From an uncultured bacterium (GTDB lineage Bacteria > Bacillota > Clostridia > Lachnospirales > Lachnospiraceae): a stretch of DNA of 64,000 nucleotides. The notes below the pieces were generated by a model. The model saw only the letters and a program-made list of their open reading frames with translations. It was not told the DNA's origin and did not search any database. Both the position numbers and the translations under genes were made by a program. Below, in pieces: positions 16,197 to 23,917 of this stretch. How positions within the stretch are numbered: position 1 is the stretch's first letter; every line of letters starts with the position of its first letter. The stretch spans positions 1 to 64,000 of the forward strand of contig CANCXX010000011.1 in assembly GCA_947381965.1 (NCBI GenBank), in the 5' to 3' direction.

Positions 16197-16985
16197 TTAC
16201 TGCTGTAAATCCAGACTTTCTACCCAAGCCCGAACTGTTTCCTCAGAAGCGCTGGACGAAAATCTCTCGCCTTCCAGCCAGTTTCCGGTTCCGGCTGCTT
16301 CCTCCAGCAATTCTCCGCTCTCACCCAGATCAGAACTGGATGATGTGCAGAAGGGGATCACTGTCTTTCCCGTGAAATCGTTCGCTGCAATAAAGCCGTC
16401 TACCGGCCATGCGGCAATATGCCACCAGATGGGATAGCCAATAAACACTGTATCATAAGACTCCCAATTATCAACGGCAGCTGAAACCAGCTCTACATTT
16501 CTTTCATCCTCATTTTCATGCTCTCTGGTCACACGGCTGTCCTTATCTGTCCAGTCCAAATCCTCACTGCTATAGGGCTCCACCGGCTCCAGCACGAAAA
16601 TATCGGCGTCTGTTGCCGCTGCAATATAGCCTGCCACACTTTCCGTGTTTCCTGTTGCCGAATAATAAACAACCAGTGTCTTTCCGCCTTCCGTGGACGT
16701 CTGATCTGTATCCTCTGCCGAAGTATCCATATCACCCTCTGCCTGCTGCTCTGTCTGACTTGTCGTTTCCTGCTGAACCTGTACCGCATCTGACCGGTCT
16801 CCCGTTTCCTGCTCCGGCAGGGCAGATGATTCCTGTGTATCCTCCGATGTTACGCCTTCCTCTTCCTGCCGGACTTCCGCTGTATTGTTTCCGCTGCCCT
16901 GGCTGCCACACGCCGTAAGGCCAATGGCAAGAACCACACCTGCTAATACCGCTGTTACTTTCTTCATCATTTTCTTTCTCATCAT
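16197..16985 (-). CDS. surface-anchored flavodoxin (lipoprotein), operon 3
   Basis: AGGAGG precedes two adjacent ATGs at 16985 and 16982, four and seven bases away; either is possible. The signal peptide ends IGLTACGSQ (lipobox). A long Glu/Gln/Thr-rich linker precedes the flavodoxin domain at about 105: TLVVYYSATGNTESVAGYI keeps the canonical SxTGNT phosphate loop, unlike its two paralogues. FIGYPIWWHIAAWPV supplies the Trp-Trp flavin loop. It starts 9 bp after the alcohol dehydrogenase stop. This is the copy most likely to bind FMN normally. Confidence 0.87.
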   Translation of the reverse strand: MMRKKMMKKVTAVLAGVVLAIGLTACGSQGSGNNTAEVRQEEEGVTSEDTQESSALPEQETGDRSDAVQVQQETTSQTEQQAEGDMDTSAEDTDQTSTEGGKTLVVYYSATGNTESVAGYIAAATDADIFVLEPVEPYSSEDLDWTDKDSRVTREHENEDERNVELVSAAVDNWESYDTVFIGYPIWWHIAAWPVDGFIAANDFTGKTVIPFCTSSSSDLGESGELLEEAAGTGNWLEGERFSSSASEETVRAWVESLDLQQ

Positions 16986-16994
16986 TTTTCCTCC

Positions 16995-18164
16995 TTAATA
17001 ACATTCCTGAAAAATTTCAAGGATTTCCTTGTGCGTCATTTGCTTATAACTTCCGGCAGAAAGAATACAGGAATCCGCTATCCGCTTCAAATCCGTATTC
17101 TCATCCGCCCCTATATCACGAAGTGTAGCGGGAAGACCGACTTCTTTTATAAAACCGGCCAGCGCCTCCACTCCTTCACAGGCTGTTTCTTCCTCTGTCT
17201 TTCCCTGACTTGAAATACCCCATACGTTAACAGCGAATCTCTTGAATTTGCGGCAGCCATTTCTATAAATGTGCCGATAGTAAACAGGATGCAGAACTGC
17301 AAGTCCCTCTCCCTGATTACAGTTTGTATATGCAGCAAGCTGATATTCCATCTGCTGGCATTGAAAATCCGTCTGTTTTCCCAATTTCAGGATGCGGTTC
17401 TCCGCCATAGCCGCATCCCACATCAAGTTGCTTTTTGCCGTATAATCTTTCGGTTCTTTGATTGCCGCCCTTAAATTCTGAATCACATTTTTCATCAATG
17501 CCTCTGCAATATCATCTGAAACATTATCTTCGTCGGGTTTGCTGAAATAAATCTCCATAATATGGGACAGCGTATCAAAACCGTCTGACACCATCTGTCT
17601 TCTTGAAGCATTGCAGCTATAGGCAGGATCAATCAATGCAAATCTGGGATTACATTTTGGATAATCCCGCCCTGTCCTGACCTTTAACGCTTTATTTGTG
17701 ATGACCGCCTTTCCGTTCATCCCACTTCCCGTTTCCGTTTCCGTAACAACAGCGCCAAGGGGAACCGGATCAAAATCCATAATACCATGTTTTGCAAAAA
17801 AATCATTCCAGAGATCGCCTTCATAAACCGCCGCCATAGAAACAGCTTTACAGCAGTCTATTACGCTTCCGCCTCCTACGGCAAGGATAAAATCAATTTT
17901 ATTTTCCTCTGCCAGTTTCGCGCCCTCCTGCACTTTTTCATAAGTTGGATTTTGACAAATGCCTGAAAACTCAACCACATTTTTTCCTGCTTTTGTCAGA
18001 CACTCTATTATTTCATCATAAATACCATTACTTATGACAGAATCGCTGCCATAGCCAAACATTACATTTTTTCCGTAACGTTTTATCAGGCAAGCCAAAT
18101 ACTCTTTTACACATCCTTTCCCAAAATATATCTTAGTAGAATTTTCAAAAATAAAATTGTTCAT
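16995..18164 (-). CDS. iron-type alcohol dehydrogenase homologue lacking two metal-binding His
   Basis: The 389-residue protein aligns end to end with the enzyme at 9981-11126 and keeps the NAD(P)-binding AVGGGSVIDCCK at 95-106. Metal ligands Asp197 and His201 (GFDTLSHIMEIYF) are present, but the third ligand is Tyr274 (MEYQLAAY instead of EHQLGAF) and the fourth Gln284 (CNQGEGLAV instead of CNHGQGLAV). The metal site is therefore probably lost or altered, so classical Fe-dependent catalysis is doubtful. It is the first gene of operon 3, about 50 bases after the start site of LysR promoter copy 3. It could be a repurposed binding protein or use a different chemistry. Confidence 0.85.
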   Translation of the reverse strand: MNNFIFENSTKIYFGKGCVKEYLACLIKRYGKNVMFGYGSDSVISNGIYDEIIECLTKAGKNVVEFSGICQNPTYEKVQEGAKLAEENKIDFILAVGGGSVIDCCKAVSMAAVYEGDLWNDFFAKHGIMDFDPVPLGAVVTETETGSGMNGKAVITNKALKVRTGRDYPKCNPRFALIDPAYSCNASRRQMVSDGFDTLSHIMEIYFSKPDEDNVSDDIAEALMKNVIQNLRAAIKEPKDYTAKSNLMWDAAMAENRILKLGKQTDFQCQQMEYQLAAYTNCNQGEGLAVLHPVYYRHIYRNGCRKFKRFAVNVWGISSQGKTEEETACEGVEALAGFIKEVGLPATLRDIGADENTDLKRIADSCILSAGSYKQMTHKEILEIFQECY

Positions 18165-18215
18165 ACCATACCATCCCTGTCAATGCCAGATTATTACCTG
18201 TAGTTTTTCTCTGCT

Positions 18216-18291
18216 TTTCCTTATTATAAAAAAACCGAGACTTCTTAAGAAGTCTCGATTTGTTCATCAGTTTATACTTTTGGGTTATAAT
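18216..18291 (-). promoter_or_regulatory. LysR-type promoter, copy 3 (operon 18164 to 13086)
   Basis: Minus strand: ATTATA-N9-TATAAAC at 18291-18270, the common 12-bp spacer, a perfect 22-bp inverted repeat at 18257-18236, seven bases, TATAAT at 18228-18223. It lies directly downstream of the LysR gene and upstream of the alcohol dehydrogenase homologue. The perfect repeat followed by TTTTTT may also end the LysR transcript. Confidence 0.72.
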
Positions 18292-18305
18292 AAAGTTGTA
18301 ACCTT

Positions 18306-19193
18306 TTATAACACTTTTTGCAGTGCAGATAAGAATTTCCTGACGGTTGCTGACGGTTCGCGGGAATGCAACAGTCCATAAGGAATAGAATAATCCCATT
18401 CAACAGGAATCACTTTTAATAAAGGATGGACATTATCCCATACCGGAACCGCCATCAGCACATCATTTCCATTCTCACAACGGTTAAATACATCCACGTT
18501 GTAAAAATCAAAATCCACAATATGAATCTGGCTGTGGTTCTGCCAGATATCATCGCGTAACCTGTCCACGTAATGGCTCCAGTCACGATGCATCAAGAGC
18601 AGGTTCTCCCCATATAAATCCTGAACCGCAAGCTTACCCTTATCCGCAAGACGGTGGTGGATAGATACCGCACAGCATAACGGCTGCTCGAAAAGTTTAA
18701 AACCCGCACACTGGCGCAGGTTCAGCATTGTTTCATCAAAAATCCCTGCTACCACATCAATATTCTGTCCCAGGTTCTTCAGTATTTCCCTTGCATTTTC
18801 CGGAGTGTTTTCAAAGGGAACAAGCTGAAATTTGATTTCCGGGCACAGGGCATGTATCTGCGGCCAGAGTTCAACCAGAACCTGCGCAGGCGTCATCGGC
18901 GACGTTCCAATACGGATGATATCTGTGTTTTCCTGCATGGCATTTTTCGCCCGTATCACAGAATCCCTGCAATACTGAATAATGTATTTTGTATCTTTAT
19001 AAAGGGAGCTTCCTGCCCTGGTCAGAGAAAGCCCCCTGTGGGTTCTTTCAAAAAGCTGTACTCCTAAATCTGCCTCCAGCAGATTGATCTGTTTCAAGAC
19101 TGCCGTAGGTGTAATGTATGCCTGTTCCGCCGCCTTGTTAAAGCTTCCGGCGTCTGCAACACGGATAAATGTTTCCAGCTGTGGATTATACAT
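18306..19193 (-). CDS. LysR-family transcriptional regulator, probable regulator of the island
   Basis: The 295-residue protein has an N-terminal winged helix-turn-helix (residues 1-60: FIRVADAGSFNKAAEQAYIT, then LEADLGVQLFERTHRGLSLT) and a type 2 periplasmic-binding-like effector domain from about 90 (IIRIGTSPMTPAQVLVEL) to the end. It is immediately upstream of promoter copy 3, and three T-N11-A boxes at -65 sit in front of the three island operons, so it is the obvious candidate regulator. The inducer is unknown; reactive carbonyl or redox-active compounds would fit the target genes. Confidence 0.9.
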   Translation of the reverse strand: MYNPQLETFIRVADAGSFNKAAEQAYITPTAVLKQINLLEADLGVQLFERTHRGLSLTRAGSSLYKDTKYIIQYCRDSVIRAKNAMQENTDIIRIGTSPMTPAQVLVELWPQIHALCPEIKFQLVPFENTPENAREILKNLGQNIDVVAGIFDETMLNLRQCAGFKLFEQPLCCAVSIHHRLADKGKLAVQDLYGENLLLMHRDWSHYVDRLRDDIWQNHSQIHIVDFDFYNVDVFNRCENGNDVLMAVPVWDNVHPLLKVIPVEWDYSIPYGLLHSREPSATVRKFLSALQKVL

Positions 19194-19225
19194 TGCCTCA
19201 CTGCCTTTCCTTCTGTATTGAACAT

Positions 19226-19255
19226 ATTATAGTATACAGCACTCTATAAAAGCAA
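19226..19255 (-). promoter_or_regulatory. promoter of the LysR gene
   Basis: Minus strand TTGCTT (19255-19250), 18-bp spacer, TATAAT (19231-19226), 33 bp before the LysR start codon. It lacks the conserved T-N11-A box, so the regulator gene appears to have its own constitutive-type promoter. Confidence 0.5.
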
Positions 19256-19283
19256 TATATTCACTCATAAATTAAATTCTGTT

Positions 19284-20168
19284 TTATACCAGTTCCAGAA
19301 GCGAAAAGATCACTTCCTCAATCTGCTTCGCAGTATAGGTCTGGGGGAAATACTGTTTCAGCCTGTCATTCTTTAATGTCACCTGCACAGGCGCGGGCCT
19401 CTCCTCCGTCAGGATGGCATCCATCACGTTCCTGTCAAGTTTCCCCTCCTGGCTGTACTTTTTCAGGCGTTTTGCCTGTTCCAGCGAAGGGACGGCCTGT
19501 AATTCCCCCATAACTTCCATAAGTTCCCTCTGCTGTTCCCGCGTCAGGTAGGACAGTTCCACGGCAGGGTTAAAGGGCAGCTTCTTATCGTCCACCATCT
19601 GGAGCAGTTCCGGGAGAAGTTCTGTCAGCCGGATAAAACGGTGGATGTTCCGGGCGCTGTCATTGGAATTTTCACTCAGCGCATCCACGCTGTACTTCTC
19701 GCCAAGTTGTCGAGAAGTGTCCTTTACGCCCTGATGCTTCAGTGCGTCCAGTTTCATTTTATACGCCCATGCCTTTTCGCTGGGAAACAGGTTTTCCCTC
19801 TGGATGTTGCTGTCCACCATGATCAGTGTAGCTTCATCATCATCCAGTTCCCGCACGATTACCGGCATAGTGGCTTTCCCTGCCAGTTCCGAAGCGTGCC
19901 TGCGCCTGTGCCCGGCAATCAGTTCATAGCCTCCCTCTGCGCGCGGCCTTACAATGCCGGGGACAAGGACGCCGTATGCCTTTATGCTTTCCACCGTGTC
20001 CTGCATGGTTTCATCATCCAGCACCTTAAACGGGTGGCCTTTGAAGGGGAACATTTCCGAAAGTGGGATTTCCTGCACGTTCCCATTCCCTCCTGGCTCC
20101 ACGAGGTTTCCCCCGGAGAGCAATTCTTCATAAGTAGTCATCTGGATATTCTTTGCGCTGCTTTTCAT
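19284..20168 (-). CDS. parB: ParB/RepB/Spo0J-type partition protein
   Basis: The 294-residue protein has the ParB N-terminal CTPase/nuclease-like domain: IPLSEMFPFKGHPFKV at 34-49, GVLVPGIVRPRAEGGYELIAGHRRR ending at 90, and NIQRENLFPSEKAWAYKMKL at 121-140. A helix-turn-helix region follows (DTSRQLGEKYSVDALSENSNDSARNIHRFIRL). It would bind parS DNA and load onto the element for segregation. Its start overlaps the ParA stop by 4 bp (ATGA), indicating translational coupling. Its style matches partition modules of integrative elements rather than the chromosomal Spo0J. Confidence 0.92.
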   Translation of the reverse strand: MKSSAKNIQMTTYEELLSGGNLVEPGGNGNVQEIPLSEMFPFKGHPFKVLDDETMQDTVESIKAYGVLVPGIVRPRAEGGYELIAGHRRRHASELAGKATMPVIVRELDDDEATLIMVDSNIQRENLFPSEKAWAYKMKLDALKHQGVKDTSRQLGEKYSVDALSENSNDSARNIHRFIRLTELLPELLQMVDDKKLPFNPAVELSYLTREQQRELMEVMGELQAVPSLEQAKRLKKYSQEGKLDRNVMDAILTEERPAPVQVTLKNDRLKQYFPQTYTAKQIEEVIFSLLELV

Positions 20169-20953
20169 CCCTCCATCACCTCTTTCGTCAGTGCGGCATA
20201 CGCGGCCGATACTTTACCTGCGGGGTCATGGAGATAGATGCTCTTTCCCTCCGCGCTGGTCTCCGCCGCCCGCACGGAAAGGGGGATAATGCTCTCAAAT
20301 ATCCGCAGTTTTCCGTCATAATTCATGTGAAGGAGTTCCACAATATCCCTTGCATAATTGGTTCGCATGTCCGCCATTGTGATAAGTATCCCCGCTATGG
20401 AAAGGCGCGGGTTGATCTGCCTCCTTACTTTCGCAATCGTGCGGATAAGCTGCTCCAGCCCCTTTATGGACAGGTACTGTGCCTGGACGGGGATAATCAC
20501 CTGATCCGCCGCCGCAAGCGCATTGATGGTCAGCATACCGAGCGAAGGCATACAGTCCAGAATAATCGCATCGTATTCCCCACGCACCGTGTTCAGGTAC
20601 TGCCGCAGGATGGTCTCCCGGCTCATGGTATTGACCAGCGTAACCTCCATGCCGGAAAGCTCAATGTTCGCGGGGAGCAGGTCTACGCCCTCCGCATGGT
20701 GGAGAATCCCGCTTCCGGGCGGGAGTGGCTCGTCCATGATGATCCCGCCCAGGATAGTCGCAAGCGTGGTCTCCATCTGGTCGGGCTGCTGGTATCCCAG
20801 GCTGGCGGTCATGGAACCCTGCGAATCCACGTCCACCAGAAGGACGCGCCTGCCCTCACGGGCAAGGCCGACACCGATACTGATGGAGCTTACCGTTTTG
20901 GCACAGCCCCCTTTCTGGTTACATAAGCAATAGATTGTCGCCCCCATACTCAC
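20165..20953 (-). CDS. parA: ParA-family partition ATPase
   Basis: The 262-residue ATPase has a deviant Walker A, KGGCAKTVSS at 14-23, with Ala where KGGVGKT has Gly. Walker A' (VLLVDVDSQGSMTASLG) and Walker B (AIILDCMPSLGMLTINAL) are present. It drives partition with the downstream ParB. It overlaps the DUF5348 gene and the ParB gene by 4 bp each, so all are one coupled operon. There is no N-terminal DNA-binding domain, so it is the short (type Ib/Soj-like) form. Confidence 0.92.
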   Translation of the reverse strand: MSMGATIYCLCNQKGGCAKTVSSISIGVGLAREGRRVLLVDVDSQGSMTASLGYQQPDQMETTLATILGGIIMDEPLPPGSGILHHAEGVDLLPANIELSGMEVTLVNTMSRETILRQYLNTVRGEYDAIILDCMPSLGMLTINALAAADQVIIPVQAQYLSIKGLEQLIRTIAKVRRQINPRLSIAGILITMADMRTNYARDIVELLHMNYDGKLRIFESIIPLSVRAAETSAEGKSIYLHDPAGKVSAAYAALTKEVMEG

Positions 20954-21396
20954 ACCGCCTTTCTCACCCGGACAGTCAGCCCGTCCAGACGTACATTTTT
21001 ATGTCCTACCAGATAGTAGTCTTTTCCGTCATGCTCCACGCTTGTCCACACCCAATAGGGCACTTCCTGATAATCGTCTTTTATCAGCGCCTCAATGCCG
21101 CTCCCACTGGTATAATAATGACCGCCTTTTGTCTCATACCTTCCGCTTCGGTTCTTATGCAGGCGGCTTGTTTCCATAACCGGGCGGGAAAGATATGCAA
21201 TCCTGTCCGCCACATCCGAAAGTTTTTCCATGACCTCCCGGAGTTCAGACTGGAGGAAAAGCTGCTGCCCGTCCTCATAGTCTATATGCAGCCCGCTCAG
21301 ATCATCATAATCGTCATATGTAGACAGCCTCAGCAGGCTCCTGATGTTCCCATTCAATTTTTGGGACTCCTTTAATACCATGTTTAAATCTGCCAT
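20950..21396 (-). CDS. DUF5348-like protein of integrative elements
   Basis: The 148-residue protein has an N-terminal helical half (MVLKESQKLNGNIRSLLRL, EVMEKLSDVADRIAYLSRPV) and a C-terminal beta-rich half, RSGRYETKGGHYYTSGSGIE through WTSVEHDGKDYYLVGHKNV. The second half matches my memory of the DUF5348 family, which occurs in Clostridia mobile elements. It sits between the SymE-like gene (2 bp away) and parA (4-bp overlap). Function unknown; the coupling suggests a role in partition or element maintenance. Confidence 0.7.
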   Translation of the reverse strand: MADLNMVLKESQKLNGNIRSLLRLSTYDDYDDLSGLHIDYEDGQQLFLQSELREVMEKLSDVADRIAYLSRPVMETSRLHKNRSGRYETKGGHYYTSGSGIEALIKDDYQEVPYWVWTSVEHDGKDYYLVGHKNVRLDGLTVRVRKAV

Positions 21397-21398
21397 AT

Positions 21399-21641
21399 TT
21401 ACACCGCCTTTCCATCACACATTCCGGCTCTTTCTTTCACAGCCGCAATCCCTTTCGGGTCAGACCACATCCGGCCTGTCCTCTCTACCACAAGTTTTCC
21501 ATCCTGCAAGGTTACGGATATCCTGTCGCCAACGGTAAAACCCATATCGCGCAGCCACTTCCCCTGCATCATAATCATTGGAACCGTAAAGTCTTTACCG
21601 TTCCCCCTCGCTCTGTAAACCGTCATTTCTCTTGATTTCAT
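21399..21641 (-). CDS. SymE-like small protein (AbrB-fold)
   Basis: The 80-residue product has the SymE/AbrB-like core: FTVPMIMMQGKWLRDMGF then VGDRISVTLQDGKLVVER. SymE is an SOS-linked toxin-type RNA-binding protein; small SymE homologues are frequent in Clostridia integrative elements where their role is unknown. The ATG at 21641 is preceded by AGGAGGTACGA. It is first in the SymE-DUF5348-ParA-ParB operon and directly follows a strong leader hairpin (21675-21735), which could control its expression. It may instead be a DNA-binding AbrB-like regulator of the operon. Confidence 0.72.
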   Translation of the reverse strand: MKSREMTVYRARGNGKDFTVPMIMMQGKWLRDMGFTVGDRISVTLQDGKLVVERTGRMWSDPKGIAAVKERAGMCDGKAV

Positions 21642-21674
21642 TCGTACCTCCTGTTAAAATGGTGCAATAAGAAA

Positions 21675-21735
21675 TAGGACTAAATCAGCCGCGCAGACAC
21701 GATACTTGTCCGCATGAAAAGCTAATTTAGTCCTA
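21675..21735 (-). promoter_or_regulatory. leader hairpin before the SymE-ParAB operon
   Basis: TAGGACTAAATTAGC and GCTGATTTAGTCCTA (minus strand) pair over 15 bp with one wobble, and GCGGACA/TGTCTGC pairs inside. The structure ends about 34 bases before the SymE start and is followed by TTTCTTATT. It could be an attenuator, an RNA-protein site or a DNA operator. A third copy of the same arm lies at 21918-21932. Confidence 0.6.
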
Positions 21736-21877
21736 CCTAAACTCAAAAATATTCAGTTATCACCCCTTTTAGGCACACTTTTTACAACACCACTCGGCTT
21801 TGTGGTATATTAGTGTCAAGTTGCTTGATTTTCGGTTTTCTGGTTAAAAACAGGCCCGTCCTTATCCAATTTTGCTG

Positions 21878-21895
21878 TTTTCGACATGTCGAAAA
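21878..21895. promoter_or_regulatory. candidate parS palindrome
   Basis: TTTTCGACATGTCGAAAA is a perfect 18-bp palindrome, similar in length and design to ParB-binding parS sites but not identical to the chromosomal parS. It is centred between two inverted repeats (21803-21824/21960-21983), about 240 bp upstream of the SymE-ParAB operon. Confidence 0.5.
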
Positions 21896-22139
21896 TTTTT
21901 TCACAGCAGTTTTTTCATAGGACTAAATCAGCGGAAACCCTTGATTTTACTGGCTCCTTGCTAACTTGACACTATATTACCATACGCCCCCACTCTCGCA
22001 TTCGGATATTCTCTCTCTCCTCTAATCGGTTTTGCCCCTCTTCGCAGATAAGCCTTCACTTTCTCTCCGTATGCTACTGTCAAACAAGGACTAATAGTTT
22101 TTCTATTACTATAAACTTCATTTGTGAAAAAAATACTCA

Positions 22140-22231
22140 GGTTCTTTCTGAACTTTAGGTATCCACATATTCTTTGGATTTGTTATAAGCCAAACGAGAA
22201 TAACGAATTTACCCAAACATCAGAAAGAACC
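22140..22231 (-). terminator. possible terminator of the recombinase operon
   Basis: GGTTCTTTCTGA (22140-22151) and TCAGAAAGAACC (22220-22231) form a 12-bp stem with a 68-base loop. On the minus strand the distal arm is followed by TGAGTATTTTTTT. The long loop is atypical for an intrinsic terminator, so a recombination-related repeat is an alternative. Confidence 0.4.
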
Positions 22232-22315
22232 AGTACTTATTAGGTGCTTTTTCTCAACTTACATAATCCAAGACATATACCACCCTCATCTCCTCTGTTC
22301 GATGTCAAATAAGAA

Positions 22316-23917
22316 TTAACAAATTAAACTATTTTTCTCCTTCCAGACAACCTCAAACTCACTTTTTCCAAACACATAAACTGCCTCAATCATCTTCTCC
22401 GCTACTTCTCTACTAAGTTTCATTTTCCCCGGCTCCTGCTTCCTAATCCCCTCTTTTCTTTGTTCTTCCTTCCTGATTCTCTCATTTTCCATCTTCCCGA
22501 TTTCCTTACCTATCCTCTGTTCTTCCACCCGCAAAGCCTCCACTTTATACAGATAATCGTTCTTTCCTAACTGTTTCATCTTAAACTGCTCATACAAATA
22601 CTGCTTTTCAACTTTCAGCGCATCCAGCTTCTTTCCCGGCAACGCCCCCTTATTCCTTGCCCGTACATTCTCCATCTCCAAAGAAACCTCTCCCTGTTTC
22701 AGCACTTCCTGCTTGCTATCCGGCTTCTGCCTGCCTAACTGATCCTCATGTCTTTCTTCCAGTCTTTGCCTGATATGTCTCAAAACAGCCGCCTCCGCCT
22801 CCGGCTCATTTAATCTCCCTTCAAAGCACCCACTCCCCTCATCATATTTTGCTCTCCCACAGATAAAGCATGGCACCGTTGTACATACAATCCGGATCAG
22901 GCTCCTTTTACAGTTCCCACACCGCAGTTTTCCCAGCAGTATGCTCTCCTGCTTTCCTTTATGATCCTTCCCTCTCTGGCATCCACGATACTTGATTATT
23001 TCCGATGCTTTCAAAAACTCCTGCTCCGTAACGATAGCCTCATGCCTGCCGGAAATACAAATCTGCTCTTCATCAGCCACCCGCTTAAACTGACTGCCTC
23101 CTACCTTTGTCACTCTGTACTTTCCATTCACTACTATTCCAAGATATACCTTATTTTCCAGTATCTTTAAAACCATATTCCTGTTCCAGCAGCCCTCTCC
23201 ATCTAGAAGATGATATTGCGGTTTGTCACGATTTTTATATTGTCCGGGTGTCGGTATCTTTTCCTCGTTTAGTCTTACAGCAATTCTCCCTGTGCTGTGC
23301 CCCATACAGGCAAGTTCAAAAACCCTCTTTACATATTTCGCCGCTTCCCTGTCCACCGCCAATACTTTCTTATTTTCCGAAAACTGATATCCAAAGGGCG
23401 GCCTCGGTCCGATAAAGTCCCCTCTCTTTCTTCTGATTTCTAACGCGGAACGCACCTTTAAAGATAAATCCTTGCTGTACAGATCATAAAGAAAATTTCT
23501 GAATGCAATTTCAATTCCTCCGGTAGTGCCTTCATAATCATTGCTGTCGTATCCATCCCCAACCGCAATAAACCGAACACCCATAAAAGGTAATATCTGC
23601 TCCAGATAATCGCCTACTTCCAGATAGTTCCTGCCAAACCGGGAAATATCCTTGACAATAATACAGCAAATTTTTCCTTCCCTGACCATAGAAAGCATCC
23701 GTTTCACCGCCGGTCTCTCAAAATTTGTCCCGCTGTATCCGTCATCCACAAATTCTATAGTCCGTATATTCGGATAAATGTTTTTGTCATGTAAATAACG
23801 GGTAAGCAGTTCCCGCTGGTGCTGGATGCTGTCGCTTTCCTCTTTGTCACTATCCGGCACCACATCACCGTCCTCCATTGAAAGCCTTAAGTATTTAGCC
23901 ACAAATTGCTCTTTCAC
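22316..23917 (-). CDS. large serine recombinase 1
   Basis: The 533-residue protein starts at GTG 23917, with GAGGAG just upstream, and its GTGA overlaps the previous gene's stop. The resolvase catalytic domain has nucleophile Ser13 (KYLRLSMEDGD), the conserved FVDDGYSGTNFERPA and IIVKDISRFGRNYLEVGDYLE. A recombinase domain and a Zn-ribbon (CGNCKRSL, CFICGRAK) follow. The C-terminal coiled-coil region is highly charged (KMENERIRKEEQRKEG). Such proteins catalyse site-specific integration and excision. It is the last of three tandem, overlapping recombinase genes. Confidence 0.93.
   Translation of the reverse strand: MKEQFVAKYLRLSMEDGDVVPDSDKEESDSIQHQRELLTRYLHDKNIYPNIRTIEFVDDGYSGTNFERPAVKRMLSMVREGKICCIIVKDISRFGRNYLEVGDYLEQILPFMGVRFIAVGDGYDSNDYEGTTGGIEIAFRNFLYDLYSKDLSLKVRSALEIRRKRGDFIGPRPPFGYQFSENKKVLAVDREAAKYVKRVFELACMGHSTGRIAVRLNEEKIPTPGQYKNRDKPQYHLLDGEGCWNRNMVLKILENKVYLGIVVNGKYRVTKVGGSQFKRVADEEQICISGRHEAIVTEQEFLKASEIIKYRGCQRGKDHKGKQESILLGKLRCGNCKRSLIRIVCTTVPCFICGRAKYDEGSGCFEGRLNEPEAEAAVLRHIRQRLEERHEDQLGRQKPDSKQEVLKQGEVSLEMENVRARNKGALPGKKLDALKVEKQYLYEQFKMKQLGKNDYLYKVEALRVEEQRIGKEIGKMENERIRKEEQRKEGIRKQEPGKMKLSREVAEKMIEAVYVFGKSEFEVVWKEKNSLIC

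Larger units (their letters stand above)
21642..22315. other. non-coding zone of the integrated element (candidate centromere/origin region)
   Basis: No convincing gene is seen in these 674 bp. They hold the leader hairpin (21675-21735), inverted repeats of about 20 bp at 21803-21824 and 21960-21983 (shared core TAGTGTCAAGTT), a perfect 18-bp palindrome between them, a direct copy of the TAGGACTAAATCAGC arm at 21918-21932, and a large-loop inverted repeat at 22140-22231. The concentration of symmetrical DNA beside parAB suggests a partition site or replication/transfer origin. Confidence 0.6.

Noticed and set aside
18145..18399. Leader-peptide reading of the promoter repeats (frames starting MNKSRLL in copies 2 and 3)
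   Set aside because: The shared peptide arises because the DNA repeat itself is conserved; copy 1 has ATA in place of the ATG, there is no ribosome site, and the promoter layout explains the conservation better.
20153..20926. 257-codon plus-strand frame opposite parA
   Set aside because: ParA is certain on the other strand, and this frame shows no family features.
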